A stretch of 64,000 nt of DNA from Achromobacter anxifer (GCF_903652925.1 NZ_CAHLAR010000017.1:1-64000); one strand, 5' to 3'. Positions 51,905 to 62,978 are shown, counted from the stretch's first letter. A program made the numbers and translations. Notes: generated by a model from the letters alone, not told the origin.

Positions 51905-54781
51905 TCATTTCCCCGTCAGCGCCGCCTCGCCTTCGCGCGTGCGCTCGCGCAGCAGCTTGTGCTGGATGTCCGCGAAGCGCGACCACTGGCGTTGCCATTC
52001 CGAAGGCTGGGACACGCGCGTGACCTGCACGGCCGTGACCTTGTATTCGGGGCAGTTGGTGGCCCAGTCGGAGCTGTCCGTGGTGACCACGTTGGCGCCG
52101 GACTCGGGGAAATGGAAGGTCGTGTATACCACGCCCGGTTGCACCCTGTCGGTCAGCGTGGCCCGCAGCACGGTCTCGCCGGCGCGGCTCTGGATGCCGA
52201 CCCAGTCGCCTTCCTTCACGCCGCGGTCCTCGGCGTCCTGCGGATGCAGTTCCAGCACGTCCTCGCCATGCCACATGACGTTGGGCGTGCGGCGGGTTTG
52301 CGCGCCCACGTTGTACTGCGACAGGATGCGGCCCGTGGTCAGCAGCAGCGGGAAGCGGCGCGTGCTGCGTTCGTCCGTGGGCACGTACTTGGTGATCATG
52401 AACTTGCCCTTGCCGCGCACGAATTCGTCGATGTGCATGATGGGCGTGCCGTCGGGCGCTTCTTCGTTGCAGGGCCATTGCAGGCTGCCCAGCTTGTCCA
52501 GCTTTTCGTAGCTGACGCCGGCGAACGTGGGCGTCAGGCGCGCGATCTCGTCCATGATCTCGCGCGGGTGCTTGTAGTCCATGGGATAGCCCAGCGCATT
52601 GGACAGCGCCACCGTCACTTCCCAGTCGGACTTGCCGTTCTTCGGTTCCATCACCTTGCGCACGCGCGAGATGCGGCGTTCGGCGTTGGTGAAGGTGCCG
52701 TCCTTTTCCAGGAACGAGGAGCCGGGCAGGAACACGTGGGCATACTTGGCGGTTTCGTTCAGGAACAGGTCCTGCACCACGATGCACTCCATGGCCGCGA
52801 GCGAGGCCGCCACGTGCTGGGTGTTGGGATCCGACTGCACGATGTCCTCGCCCTGGCAGTACAGGCCCTTGAACGAACCGCCCAGCGCGGCCTCGAACAT
52901 GTTGGGGATGCGCAGGCCGGGTTCGGAATGCAGGGTCACGCCCCAGTCCTTTTCGAACTGGGCGCGCACCGTGTCATCGGAAATGTGGCGGTAGCCCGGC
53001 AGTTCGTGCGGGAACGAGCCCATGTCGCACGAGCCCTGCACGTTGTTCTGCCCGCGCAGCGGATTCACGCCCACGCCTTCGCGGCCGATGTTGCCGGTGG
53101 CCATGGCCAGGTTGGCGATGGCCATGACGGTGGTGGAGCCCTGGCTGTGCTCGGTCACGCCCAGGCCGTAGTAGATGGAGCCGTTGCCGCCCGTGGCATA
53201 CAGGCGCGCCGCGCCGCGTACGGCCTGCGCCGGTACCCCGGTGATTTCCTCCATCGCTTCCGGCGAGTTTTCCGGCAGCGAGACGAAGTCGCGCCATTCC
53301 TTGAAGGCCTTAGCTTCGCAGCGCTCGGCCACGAAGGCGTCGTCTATCAGGTTTTCGGTGGCGATCACGTGCGCCAGCGAGGACAGCAGCGCGGTGTTGG
53401 TGCCGGGGCGCACCTGCAGGTGGAAGTCGGCCTTGATGTGCGGCGAACTCACCAGCTCGATGCGGCGCGGGTCGATCACGATCAGGCGGGCGCCCTGGCG
53501 CAGGCGGCGCTTCAGGCGCGAGGCGAACACCGGATGGCCGCTGCTGGGGTTGGCGCCCATCACGATGACCACGTCGGTGTGCATGACGGAATCGAAGGTC
53601 TGGGTGCCGGCGGATTCGCCCAGCGTCTGCTTCAGGCCGTAGCCCGTGGGCGAGTGGCAGACCCGCGCGCAGGTGTCGACGTTGTTGGTGCCGAAGGCCG
53701 CGCGCACCAGCTTCTGCACCAGCCAGGTCTCTTCGTTGGTGCAGCGCGAGGAGGTGATGCCGCCGACCGCGTCGCGGCCGTATTGGCCCTGGATGCGACG
53801 GAATTCGGAGGCCGCGTAGTTGATCGCCTCTTCCCAGGACACTTCCTTCCAGGAGTCGGTGATGTGCTTGCGGATCATGGGCTTGAGCACGCGCTCCTTG
53901 TGCGTGGCGTAGCCCCAGGCGAAGCGGCCCTTGACGCAGGAATGGCCGCGGTTGGCCTGGCCGTCCTTCCAGGGCACCATGCGCACCACTTCCTGGCCCT
54001 TCATCTCGGCCTTGAAGCCGCAGCCCACGCCGCAATAGGCGCAGGTGGTCACGACCGAATGTTCGGCCTGGCCCATCATGATGACCGTCTTTTCCTGCAG
54101 GGTGGAGGTCGGACAGGCCTGCACGCAGGCACCGCAGGACACGCATTCGCTGTCCAGGAAGGGCTGGTCCTGGCCCGGCGACACGCGCGATTCGAAGCCC
54201 TTGCCGGAGATCGTCAGGGCGAAGGTGCCCTGGGTTTCCTCGCAGGCGCGCACGCAGCGGTTGCAGACGATGCACTTGGACGCGTCGTAGGTGAAGTACG
54301 GATTGGACTCGTCCTTTTCGCTCTTCAGGTGGTTGGCGCCGTCATAGCCATAGCGCACGTTGCGCAGGCCCACCACGCCGGCCATGTCCTGCAGCTCGCA
54401 GTCGCCGTTGGCAGGGCAGGTCAGGCAGTCCAGCGGGTGGTCGGAGATGTACAGCTCCATCACGCCGCGCCGCAGATCGTGCAGCTTGGGCGTTTCGGTG
54501 TAGACCACCATGCCGTTCTCGGCGGGGGTGGTGCATGAAGCCGGATAGCCGCGGCGGCCTTCGATCTGCACCAGGCACAGCCGGCACGAGCCGAAGGGCT
54601 CCAGGCTGTCGGTGGCGCAGAGCTTGGGGATGTTGATGCCGGCCTCGGCGGCCGCGCGCATCAGCGAGGTGCCTTCGGGCACCGTGATTTCCTGGCCATC
54701 TATGGTCAGGGTGACGGTTACGGCGGACTCGCGCGCCGGCGTGCCCAGGTCGCGATCGCGCTTGATGACGGTTTCTAGCAT
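51905..54781 (-). CDS. fdsA: NAD-dependent formate dehydrogenase alpha (molybdenum) subunit FdsA
   Basis: A 958-residue molybdopterin enzyme oxidising formate to CO2. The N-terminal 2Fe-2S region (SCRLCLVQIEGRRGYPASC), the His-containing CLTCPANGDCELQ segment and two 4Fe-4S ferredoxin motifs (CIVCNRCVRACEE, CVSCGACVQACP) lead to the catalytic domain. That domain starts with a further Fe-S motif CAYCGVGCGF. Cys375 (CARVCHSPTGYG) is the likely molybdenum ligand. The C-terminal MopB domain ends near residue 950. Electrons pass to FdsG and FdsB and then NAD+. Full family length. Confidence 0.96.
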   Translation of the reverse strand: MLETVIKRDRDLGTPARESAVTVTLTIDGQEITVPEGTSLMRAAAEAGINIPKLCATDSLEPFGSCRLCLVQIEGRRGYPASCTTPAENGMVVYTETPKLHDLRRGVMELYISDHPLDCLTCPANGDCELQDMAGVVGLRNVRYGYDGANHLKSEKDESNPYFTYDASKCIVCNRCVRACEETQGTFALTISGKGFESRVSPGQDQPFLDSECVSCGACVQACPTSTLQEKTVIMMGQAEHSVVTTCAYCGVGCGFKAEMKGQEVVRMVPWKDGQANRGHSCVKGRFAWGYATHKERVLKPMIRKHITDSWKEVSWEEAINYAASEFRRIQGQYGRDAVGGITSSRCTNEETWLVQKLVRAAFGTNNVDTCARVCHSPTGYGLKQTLGESAGTQTFDSVMHTDVVIVMGANPSSGHPVFASRLKRRLRQGARLIVIDPRRIELVSSPHIKADFHLQVRPGTNTALLSSLAHVIATENLIDDAFVAERCEAKAFKEWRDFVSLPENSPEAMEEITGVPAQAVRGAARLYATGGNGSIYYGLGVTEHSQGSTTVMAIANLAMATGNIGREGVGVNPLRGQNNVQGSCDMGSFPHELPGYRHISDDTVRAQFEKDWGVTLHSEPGLRIPNMFEAALGGSFKGLYCQGEDIVQSDPNTQHVAASLAAMECIVVQDLFLNETAKYAHVFLPGSSFLEKDGTFTNAERRISRVRKVMEPKNGKSDWEVTVALSNALGYPMDYKHPREIMDEIARLTPTFAGVSYEKLDKLGSLQWPCNEEAPDGTPIMHIDEFVRGKGKFMITKYVPTDERSTRRFPLLLTTGRILSQYNVGAQTRRTPNVMWHGEDVLELHPQDAEDRGVKEGDWVGIQSRAGETVLRATLTDRVQPGVVYTTFHFPESGANVVTTDSSDWATNCPEYKVTAVQVTRVSQPSEWQRQWSRFADIQHKLLRERTREGEAALTGK

Positions 54782-54794
54782 GTCGGTCTCGGGT

Positions 54795-56366
54795 TCAGGC
54801 CGCGTGCGCGGCAGACTGGGAGGACTCGATGCCGAAGTCCTGCGGAAAATGGTTCAACGCCGACAGCACCGGGTAGGGCGCCATGCCCCCCAGGGCACAC
54901 AGCGAACCGCCCAGCATCGTGTCGCACAGGTCGCGCAGCAGATGCACCTGCTGCTCGTGGCCAGGGCCGCCCGCGACAATCTTGTCTATGGTTTCCACGC
55001 CGCGGGTGGAGCCGATGCGGCAAGGCGTGCACTTGCCGCAGGACTCGATGGCGCAGAATTCCATCGCGTAGCGAGCCATGCGCGCCATGTCGACGGTGTC
55101 GTCGAAGGCCACCAGGCCGCCGTGGCCGACCATGGCGGAGATCTGGATGTAGGCCTCGTAGTCGAGCGGCACGTCCCATTGCGATTCGGGCAGGTAGGCG
55201 CCCAGCGGGCCGCCCACCTGCACCGCGCGCAGCGGCCGCCCGGAGGCGCTGCCGCCGCCGAAGCCGTACAGCAGGTCGCGCAGGCTCAGGCCGAAGGCTT
55301 TCTCGACCAGCCCGCCGTGCTTCAGGTTGCCGGCCAGCTGGAACGGCAGCGTGCCGTGCGAGCGGCCCACGCCATAGTCGCGGTAATAGGCCGCGCCCTT
55401 GGCCAGGATGATGGGCACGGTGGCCAGCGAAATCACGTTGTTGATCACCGTGGGCTTGCCGAACAGGCCCGAGATCGCGGGCAGCGGCGGCTTGGCGCGA
55501 ACCACGCCGCGCTTGCCCTCGATGCTTTCCAGCAACGAGGTTTCCTCGCCGCAGATATAGGCGCCCGCGCCCTTGCGCACTTCCAGGTCGAAGCGGCGGC
55601 CGCTGCCGTGCACGTCGTCGCCCAGCCAGCCCACGCTGCGGGCCCGCGCGATGGCGGCTTCCAGCGTCTCGATGGCTTGCGGATACTCGGAACGCACGTA
55701 GATGTAGCCGTAGGTCGCGCCCACTGCCAGGCCGGCGATGGTCATGCCTTCGATCAGCACATAGGGGTCGCCTTCCATCAGCAGACGGTCGGCGAAGGTG
55801 CCGGAGTCGCCTTCGTCGGCGTTGCAGACGATGTATTTCTGGTCGCCGGGCGTGCCGGCCACTGTCTTCCATTTAATTCCGGTCGGAAACGCCGCGCCGC
55901 CACGGCCGCGCAGGCCCGAGGCCACCATCTCGTCGATGATCTGGCCCGGCTCCATGGCCAGGGCGCGTTGCAGCCCCTGCAGGCCGCCGTGCGCGGCGTA
56001 GTCCTGCAGCGACAGCGGGTCGGTCACGCCGACGCGGGCGAAGGTCAGGCGTTCCTGGTGCTTCAGGTAGGGGATTTCCTCGGTCAGGCCCAGGCGCAGC
56101 GGGTGCTCGCCGCCCGTCAGCCAGCCGGCCTCGAACAGGGCGGCCACGTCCTCGGGCTGCACCGGACCGTAGGCGATGCGGCCTTCCGGCGTAGCGATCT
56201 CGACCAGCGGTTCCAGCCACAGCAGGCCGCGCGACCCGTTGCGCACGATCTGCACCGACAGGCCGCGGGCCTCGGCCGCGAGTTCGATGTCGCGCGCGAC
56301 CCTGTCGGCGTCCATGGCCAGCGCCGCAGCGTCGCGCGGCACGTAGATGACGATGGGGGCGCTCAT
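54795..56366 (-). CDS. fdsB: Formate dehydrogenase beta (NADH:FMN) subunit FdsB
   Basis: A 523-residue NuoF-like subunit from the ATG at 56366, which overlaps the fdsG stop by 4 bp. A thioredoxin-like N-terminus (about 1-110) is followed by the NADH/FMN site (SGLRGRGGAAFPTGIKW, then CNADEGDSGTFADR) and the 4Fe-4S motif ESCGKCTPCRIGSTRG with a distal Cys. It hands electrons from formate to NAD+. Confidence 0.95.
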   Translation of the reverse strand: MSAPIVIYVPRDAAALAMDADRVARDIELAAEARGLSVQIVRNGSRGLLWLEPLVEIATPEGRIAYGPVQPEDVAALFEAGWLTGGEHPLRLGLTEEIPYLKHQERLTFARVGVTDPLSLQDYAAHGGLQGLQRALAMEPGQIIDEMVASGLRGRGGAAFPTGIKWKTVAGTPGDQKYIVCNADEGDSGTFADRLLMEGDPYVLIEGMTIAGLAVGATYGYIYVRSEYPQAIETLEAAIARARSVGWLGDDVHGSGRRFDLEVRKGAGAYICGEETSLLESIEGKRGVVRAKPPLPAISGLFGKPTVINNVISLATVPIILAKGAAYYRDYGVGRSHGTLPFQLAGNLKHGGLVEKAFGLSLRDLLYGFGGGSASGRPLRAVQVGGPLGAYLPESQWDVPLDYEAYIQISAMVGHGGLVAFDDTVDMARMARYAMEFCAIESCGKCTPCRIGSTRGVETIDKIVAGGPGHEQQVHLLRDLCDTMLGGSLCALGGMAPYPVLSALNHFPQDFGIESSQSAAHAA

Positions 56367-56920
56367 GATTGGGCCTCCACCGTGCGGGCCAGCAGCCGGT
56401 CGAGTTTTTCCGGCGTGACGCGGGCATGGGGCCGGCCGTCGATCATCACCGCCGGCGATTGGGCGCACAGGCCCAGGCAGTAGACCGGCTCCAGGGTGAA
56501 GTCGCCGTTCTTGCTGCTGGCATGGAAGTCGCAGCCTAGCGCAGTGCGCGCATGGGCGGCCAGGTGCTCGCCGCCCATGGCCTGGCAGGCTTCGGCGCGG
56601 CAGACCTCCAGGGTGTGGCGCGCCGCCGGTTCGCTGCGGAAATGGGGGTAGAAGGTGATGACGCCGTGGACTTCGGCGCGGGACAGGTTCAGGGCCTCGG
56701 CGATGGTCTGCACCGCCGGGGCCGGAATACAGCCCAGTTCATGCTGGACGGCATGCAGCACAGGCAGCAGCGGGCCGGGCTGGTCTTTCAGCCGGGCGAG
56801 TATGCGGGCGGTGGCCGCAATGGCCGGGGTGGGGGACGCCTGGGCCGCGTCCAGGGCCATCTGGCCGCCGCGGGCGCCGCCGCTGGACGCCAGATCGGAT
56901 GTTGCCTCGCGCTGGTGCAC
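56363..56920 (-). CDS. fdsG: Formate dehydrogenase gamma (2Fe-2S) subunit FdsG
   Basis: A 185-residue NuoE-like protein. The thioredoxin-fold 2Fe-2S ligands lie in EVCRAEACQAMGGEHL and VYCLGLCAQSPAVMIDG. The helical N-terminal part contains LLPVLHAVQHELGCIP and VHGVITFYPHFR. First gene of the fds operon, divergent from its probable regulator. An N-terminal extension of about 25 residues precedes the conserved part, so a later start is possible. Confidence 0.93.
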   Translation of the reverse strand: MHQREATSDLASSGGARGGQMALDAAQASPTPAIAATARILARLKDQPGPLLPVLHAVQHELGCIPAPAVQTIAEALNLSRAEVHGVITFYPHFRSEPAARHTLEVCRAEACQAMGGEHLAAHARTALGCDFHASSKNGDFTLEPVYCLGLCAQSPAVMIDGRPHARVTPEKLDRLLARTVEAQS

Positions 56921-56969
56921 GTCGGTCTCCTCCTGTGTTGCTGTTGTGCTGGGCCGGTCTTTGTCTGGA

Positions 56970-56995
56970 TTTATATGTTTTAAAAAGCATATAAA
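56970..56995. promoter_or_regulatory. ModE-like dyad in the fdsG/regulator promoter
   Basis: TTTATATG (56970-56977) and CATATAAA (56988-56995) form a perfect 8-bp inverted repeat with a 10-bp spacer (TTTTAAAAAG). TATAT-type arms resemble ModE boxes. The dyad is 50 bp upstream of fdsG and 65 bp before the divergent ModE/LysR-like regulator gene, so it could be that regulator's operator. Confidence 0.5.
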
Positions 56996-57059
56996 AACCC
57001 GCCGGCGGCGTTATTTGTGTACTCTAACGGGGTAAGCGACCCTCTTCAATAAGAAATAA

Positions 57060-58135
57060 ATGACATATAAGTTCCGTATCGGCCTGCGGCCGCAATGGAC
57101 CCTGGGCGGAGACGACGACCCCGCGCCCGTGCCGCTGCAGGACATGCTGGCTCTGCTTGCCGCCATCGACGCCACGGGCAACATCGCCGGTGCCTGCCGC
57201 GCCTGCGGGCTGTCGTACCGGCACGCCTGGGGCGTGCTGCGCCGTTTCGAGGCCATCTTCGGCGCGCAATTGCTCATCACCAACCGCCGCCAGGGCACGC
57301 AGCTGGCGCCTTTTGCCCAGCGCCTGCTGTGGGCCAACCGCCGCATCGAGGCGCGCCTGATGCCGACGCTGGACAGCATGGCCTCGGAACTGCAGGAAGA
57401 ACTGGAGCGTCTGCTGCCCGAAAGCGGCCCGCATCTGCGGCTGCACGCCAGCCATGGTTTCGCGGTGGAATCGCTGATGCAGCACATGGGCAACCGCAAG
57501 CCGGGCCTGGAGCTGCGCTACCGCACCGCCATCGAGGCGCTGGCCTCGCTGGAGCGGCACGAGTGCGACCTGGCGGGCTTTCAAGTGCCGCTGGGCGACT
57601 TCGAGGCGCCCATCATGGAACGTTACGCGCAATGGCTGCACGCGGACGAGTACATGCTCATCCACTTGGCGGTGCGCAACGCCGGCTTGTTCGTCACCGC
57701 CGGCAATCCCAAGCGGATCCAGGGCATGGCCGACCTGGCGCGCCCCGACGTGCGCTTCGTCAACCGCCAGATCGGTTCCAGCACACGCTACCTGGTGGGC
57801 CTGATGCTGGAGCGCGCGGGGGTCTCGATCGGCGATGTGCAAGGCTACGAAACCAATGAATTCACCCACATGGCCATCGCCGCGCATATCGCCAGCGGCA
57901 TGGCCGATACGGGTGTGGGGGTGGAGACGGCGGCCTCCCGCTTCGGACTGGACTTCATTCCGCTGGTGCGCGAGCGCTATTTCTTCGCCATCCGCAAGTC
58001 GTCGCTCGAAACGCCCGCCATGCGCGATCTGCTGTCCATCATGCGCAGCCCCGACTATGTCGGCTACGTTAGCCAGCTGGCGGGCTACGACACCCGCGAC
58101 ACCGGGCGGCTGCAGTCGCTGGCGGAGGCCTTTCC

Positions 58136-58139
<4 letters not shown>
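57060..58139 (+). CDS. ModE/LysR-like regulator with molybdate-binding-type domain
   Basis: A 359-residue regulator. The N-terminal helix-turn-helix (about 25-100: [37 protein letters not shown], in parts) resembles ModE and LysR. The C-terminal part (about 120-335) is a periplasmic-binding-protein-like domain of the COG1910 type ([48 protein letters not shown]). It lies opposite fdsG and its stop overlaps moaA by 4 bp. It may sense molybdate or a cofactor precursor and control fds and moa genes; it occupies the position of FdsR in related bacteria. Confidence 0.78.
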
Positions 58140-59270
<1,131 letters not shown>

Positions 59271-59278
<8 letters not shown>

Positions 59279-59885
59279 AGCGCCCGTCCGCGCCGGCATC
59301 GCCGGCCTGATCCTGGCCGGCGGCCAGGGCATGCGCATGAACCAGCAGGACAAAGGCCTGGTGACGCTGGGCGGCGAACCCATGGTGGCGCACGTCGCGC
59401 GCCGCCTGGCGCCGCAGGTGTCGCGCCTGATCGTCAGCGCCAACCGTCACCTGGATGTCTATGCCCGCTACGGCGAGGTGGTGCAGGACGGAGAGACTGA
59501 ACTGGGCGCCTGGCAAGGGCCGCTGCTGGGCATCGCCGCGGGCCTGGCGGCGGCGCGGGGGCATGCCTGGATGGTGGTGGCGCCTTGCGACACGCCATTC
59601 CTGCCCGCCGACCTGGCCGCCAGGCTGATCGGCGCGGCCGAAGCCACCGGGGCGCCGCTGGCCTATGTAGTGGCGGGCGGACAGCGGCATTCGGCCTGCA
59701 TGGCCTTGCGCACTTCGCTGTTGTCCGATCTGCTTGAGTACCTGCGGGGCGGCGACCGCAAGGTCGGGTTGTGGCAGGCGAGGGCGGGCGCGGTCGAAGC
59801 CCGCTTCGACGACGCGCCCGATGCCTTCATGAACGTCAATACGCCAGAAGAACTGGCGGCGGCTGAGCGCTACGCCAGCCAGTGA
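59271..59885 (+). CDS. mobA: Molybdenum cofactor guanylyltransferase MobA
   Basis: A 204-residue nucleotidyltransferase. The GTP-binding loop [19 protein letters not shown] (about 13-31) and the [12 protein letters not shown] acidic motif are present. It starts with GTG at 59271, overlapping the moaA stop by 8 bp. It converts Mo-MPT to the guanine dinucleotide form that formate dehydrogenases need, which explains its place here. Its 3' end overlaps moeA on the other strand by 16 bp. Confidence 0.93.
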
Positions 59886-61075
59886 CGCAGGTCGTAATAG
59901 GCGACCCGGTCCTTGTCCTGTACCCGCACTTCGGCCGGCAGGCGCGCCAGGCCGGTAGCCCATGGCAACGAGCTGATCACGCCCGAACCCTGATGGCCGT
60001 AAGGCACGAGCTCCGCGCTGCCGTCGTCCGCCAGGCGGCGCTGCACGCGCAGGAATTCCTCGCGGCTGTCCTGGCGCGGGTGTTCGGTGCGCAGCGGCAG
60101 TTGGCTGAGCGGCGGGAACAGCGTGTCGCGGCCCTGCATGCGGCGGATCAGCGGCGTCACCAGCAGGGTGAACACGGCGTAGGCAGACACGGGATTGCCA
60201 GGCAGGCCGACCACGGGCTTGCCGTCGATCTGCGCCAGCGCCACCGGCTTGCCCGGCTTCATGCGCACCTTCCATAGTGACAGTTCGCCGCCCAGTGAGG
60301 CCAGCGCGGGCTTGACCAGGTCGCGTTCGCCCACCGACACGCCGCCCACGCTCAGCACCAGGTCGCAATCGGCCAGCAGCGTCTTGAAGGCGGCCTGCAG
60401 GTCGGCCTCGGTATCGCGGGCATGCAGCACGTGCACGGGCAGGGCGCCCATGCCGCGCGCCAGCGCGGCCAGCATCGGTCCGTTGGAGTTGTAGATCTGC
60501 TCGGTGGCGCGCGGCCGGCCGGGCAGGACCAGTTCATCTCCCGTGGTCAGGATACCCACGCGCAGCTGGCCGACGACGCGCACGCTGGCCAGGCCTTGAG
60601 AAGCGATCAATGCCACGTGGGCCGCTTCCAGCACGGTGCCGGCGGCTAGCAGCGGCGCGCCGGCCATGGTGTCCTCGCCGCGGCGGCGGATGTGCTGACC
60701 AGGCGCGGGGGCGCGCGAGATCTCCACGTGGCCGTCGGCTTCGGTGGTGTCTTCCTGCATCACCACCGTATCGGCGCCTTCCGGAATCAGGCTGCCGGTG
60801 AACAGGCGGATGGCCTGGCCCGGCTTGAGCGGTTCGGGCATTTCGCCCGCGTAGCAGCGCTGCTGGACGGGCAGGTGCACGCCGGCGCCCCAGTCGGCGA
60901 CGCGCAGGGCGTAGCCGTCCATGGCGCTGTTGTCGGCGGGCGGGATGTCCACGGTGGCGGTCAGATCGGCGGCCAGCACGCGGCCGGCGGCCTCGGCCAG
61001 GCTCACTTCTTCGCTGCGTTGCAGCGGACCCGCGGCATTGGCCAGCAGGGTCTGGGCTTGGTCAAAATCCAGCAT
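59870..61075 (-). CDS. moeA: Molybdopterin molybdenumtransferase MoeA
   Basis: A 401-residue protein inserting molybdate into MPT-AMP. Family blocks: [16 protein letters not shown] (about 40-55), IFTG-type [45 protein letters not shown], and [15 protein letters not shown]. Full length. It is last in the minus-strand moaC-D-E-B-moeA series, 3 bp after moaB. Confidence 0.95.
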   Translation of the reverse strand: MLDFDQAQTLLANAAGPLQRSEEVSLAEAAGRVLAADLTATVDIPPADNSAMDGYALRVADWGAGVHLPVQQRCYAGEMPEPLKPGQAIRLFTGSLIPEGADTVVMQEDTTEADGHVEISRAPAPGQHIRRRGEDTMAGAPLLAAGTVLEAAHVALIASQGLASVRVVGQLRVGILTTGDELVLPGRPRATEQIYNSNGPMLAALARGMGALPVHVLHARDTEADLQAAFKTLLADCDLVLSVGGVSVGERDLVKPALASLGGELSLWKVRMKPGKPVALAQIDGKPVVGLPGNPVSAYAVFTLLVTPLIRRMQGRDTLFPPLSQLPLRTEHPRQDSREEFLRVQRRLADDGSAELVPYGHQGSGVISSLPWATGLARLPAEVRVQDKDRVAYYDLRHWLA

Positions 61076-61078
61076 GGG

Positions 61079-61600
61079 TCAGTTGTCTTCTTCGCGTTGC
61101 TTGAATTGGGTGGCGAAATTGCAGGGACGCTGGCTGCTGTCCAGCTGTTCGCGGATGATCTTCGCCCAGGCGGTCTCGCAGGCGTTGTTGGAGCCGGGCA
61201 GGCAGAAGATCAGCGTCTGGTTGGCCGAGCCGGCGAAGGCGCGCGACTGGATGGTGGAGCTGCCGATCTCGGTGTACGAAATCTGGCGGAACAGTTCGCC
61301 GAAGCCGGGGATCTCGCGGTCCAACAGCGGCCGAATGGCCTCCGGCGTGTGGTCGCGATGCGAGAAGCCCGTGCCGCCCGTGGTCAGGATGATCTGGACC
61401 TCGGGGTCGGCGATCCAGTCGCTGATGACGCGGCGGATCTGGTAGATGTCGTCCTTGACGATGTCGCGGCGCACGCACTGGTGGCCCGCATGCGCCAGGC
61501 TGTGGGCCAGCAGATTGCCGGAGGTGTCGTCGCCCGCGCTGCGGGTGTCGCTGACCGTCAGTACGGCGCAGGCCAGCGAAACAAGGCTTTCGTCGCTCAT
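61079..61600 (-). CDS. moaB: Molybdopterin adenylyltransferase MoaB/Mog
   Basis: A 173-residue protein starting at 61600. [17 protein letters not shown] and [17 protein letters not shown] are the MPT-binding motifs, and [18 protein letters not shown] is near the C-terminus. It adenylates molybdopterin before MoeA acts. Located 13 bp after moaE. Confidence 0.92.
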   Translation of the reverse strand: MSDESLVSLACAVLTVSDTRSAGDDTSGNLLAHSLAHAGHQCVRRDIVKDDIYQIRRVISDWIADPEVQIILTTGGTGFSHRDHTPEAIRPLLDREIPGFGELFRQISYTEIGSSTIQSRAFAGSANQTLIFCLPGSNNACETAWAKIIREQLDSSQRPCNFATQFKQREEDN

Positions 61601-61613
61601 GGATTCTCCTCTT

Positions 61614-62090
61614 CTAGGCGGTGGTGTCTTCATCCCAGGACTGCGTGCGGTCCTGGTCGGATTGGCGTTGCTCCACCCAGAAGCTGCTGCCGCCCGCCAG
61701 GGTTTCGCGCTTCCAGAAGGGCGCGCGGGTCTTGAGCGCGTCGATGATGTATTCGCAGCCGCGGAAGGCGTCGCCGCGGTGGGCGCTGGCGGCGGCCACG
61801 AACACGATCTGGGCATTGCGCGGCAACGCGCCCACCCGGTGCACGATGACCGTGCCGTCCAGGTTCCAGCGGGCGCGGGCGGTCGCGGCGATTTCCTCCA
61901 GCTCGCGTTCGCACATGCCCGGGTAGTGTTCGAGAAAGAGCGTGTCGGTGGGCGTGTCGGGCGCGTAGTCGCGCACATAGCCCACGAAGGTGACGATGCC
62001 GCCCACGCCCGGGCCGGCGCTCTCACGCAGCGCGGCCGTGAGCGCGGCGCCGTCGAAATCGGCTTCCTGGACGCTGATCATGGCGTTCAA
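61614..62090 (-). CDS. moaE: Molybdopterin synthase catalytic subunit MoaE
   Basis: A 158-residue protein: GGIVTFVGYVRDYA, LEHYPGMCERELEEIA, VIVHRVGALPRN, and the active-site lysines in LKTRAPFWKRETL. With MoaD it adds the dithiolene sulfurs to cPMP. It overlaps moaD by 4 bp. Confidence 0.94.
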   Translation of the reverse strand: MNAMISVQEADFDGAALTAALRESAGPGVGGIVTFVGYVRDYAPDTPTDTLFLEHYPGMCERELEEIAATARARWNLDGTVIVHRVGALPRNAQIVFVAAASAHRGDAFRGCEYIIDALKTRAPFWKRETLAGGSSFWVEQRQSDQDRTQSWDEDTTA

Positions 62091-62338
62091 CCTCCGGTGA
62101 CGGGTTCGAATACCGCGACCTCGTCGCCCGCCCGGATGGGCGCGGACGGCTTGGAGTGGGTCTGGTTGATGGCCAGCTTCAGGCGCGCGGAGGGCGCCAG
62201 CTGGGGATAGCGTTCGCCCAGCGCGGCAAGCAGCTGCGCGCCGGTGGACTCGCCTTCCAGGGGCCAGGCTTCGGAGCGCTTGCCGACCAGTTCGGCCACG
62301 CGCGCGAAGTAGAGAAGATTAATCGTTGCGCCATTCAC
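62087..62338 (-). CDS. moaD: Molybdopterin synthase sulfur carrier MoaD
   Basis: An 83-residue ubiquitin-like protein (INLLYFARVAELVGKRSE) ending in the required Gly-Gly (FEPVTGG), the site of thiocarboxylation. It overlaps moaC by 20 bp and moaE by 4 bp. Confidence 0.93.
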   Translation of the reverse strand: MNGATINLLYFARVAELVGKRSEAWPLEGESTGAQLLAALGERYPQLAPSARLKLAINQTHSKPSAPIRAGDEVAVFEPVTGG

Positions 62339-62807
62339 CGCTTTTTCCTCCTGCCTTGTACTTAAGGCGAACTTGCTCGATGACGATGCCCTTGTCGGCA
62401 GCCTTGCACATGTCGTAGATGGTCAGCGCGGCGACGCTGCAGGCCATCATCGCTTCCATTTCCACGCCGGTCTTGTAGCTGGTGCGGCAGGTGGCCAGCA
62501 CGTCGATGCGATGCTCGGCGTCGTCCAGCGCGAACTCGACGCCGACGAAGGCCAGCGGCAGGCTGTGGCACAGCGGGATGGTGTCGGCGCAGCGCTTGGC
62601 TGCCAGGATGGCGGCGACGCGGGCGGTATTGAGGACCTCGCCCTTGCCCTGGCCCGGCTGGGTCAGGAGGCCATAGGCGACGGCGTTCATGCGCACGCTG
62701 GCGGTGGCGATGGCCACGCGTTCGGTGTCCGTCTTGGCGATGACGTCGACCATGCGGACCTGTCCGGCTTCATCCAGGTGGCTCAAGGTGGGGGCGGGCG
62801 TGGACAT
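62319..62807 (-). CDS. moaC: Cyclic pyranopterin monophosphate synthase MoaC
   Basis: A 162-residue enzyme completing the first step after MoaA. Motifs: LTHLDE-type LSHLDEAGQVRMVDV, AKRCADTIPLCHSLPL (active-site region), EMEAMMACSVAALTIYDMCKA. First gene of the minus-strand moa series, divergent from the DUF748 gene. I see no Moco riboswitch in the 171-bp gap. Confidence 0.95.
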   Translation of the reverse strand: MSTPAPTLSHLDEAGQVRMVDVIAKTDTERVAIATASVRMNAVAYGLLTQPGQGKGEVLNTARVAAILAAKRCADTIPLCHSLPLAFVGVEFALDDAEHRIDVLATCRTSYKTGVEMEAMMACSVAALTIYDMCKAADKGIVIEQVRLKYKAGGKSGEWRND

Positions 62808-62905
62808 GGGAATCGGGAGCGATAATTGTTAATGATTGAAAAGGGCGGTCCCGGCTGGCCGGGTTGGGGCCGCTGATACGCCTATGATAGACGAGCGGTG
62901 CAGGG

Positions 62906-62922
62906 GGCGCGATAATCGCGCC
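62906..62922. promoter_or_regulatory. 17-bp palindrome between moaC and the DUF748 gene
   Basis: GGCGCGATAATCGCGCC is a perfect dyad (8-1-8). It lies 99 bp upstream of moaC and 57 bp upstream of the DUF748 gene, where it could be an operator. No T-tract follows on either strand, so a terminator is unlikely. Confidence 0.4.
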
Positions 62923-62933
62923 TGTAGTCATTA

Positions 62934-62957
62934 GAAGGACGGAAACGCAAGTCCTTC
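62934..62957 (+). other. Leader hairpin before the DUF748 gene
   Basis: GAAGGAC (62934-62940) and GTCCTTC (62951-62957) form a 7-bp stem with a 10-nt loop. The stem ends 21 bp before the ATG and just upstream of the AGGAG ribosome site, in the expected mRNA leader. Confidence 0.4.
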
Positions 62958-62978
62958 ACACGTATCAGGAGACGCGCA

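Noticed and set aside
51863-54538. Long open frame antisense to fdsA
   Set aside because: Shadow of a GC-rich gene. fdsA has all its cofactor motifs.
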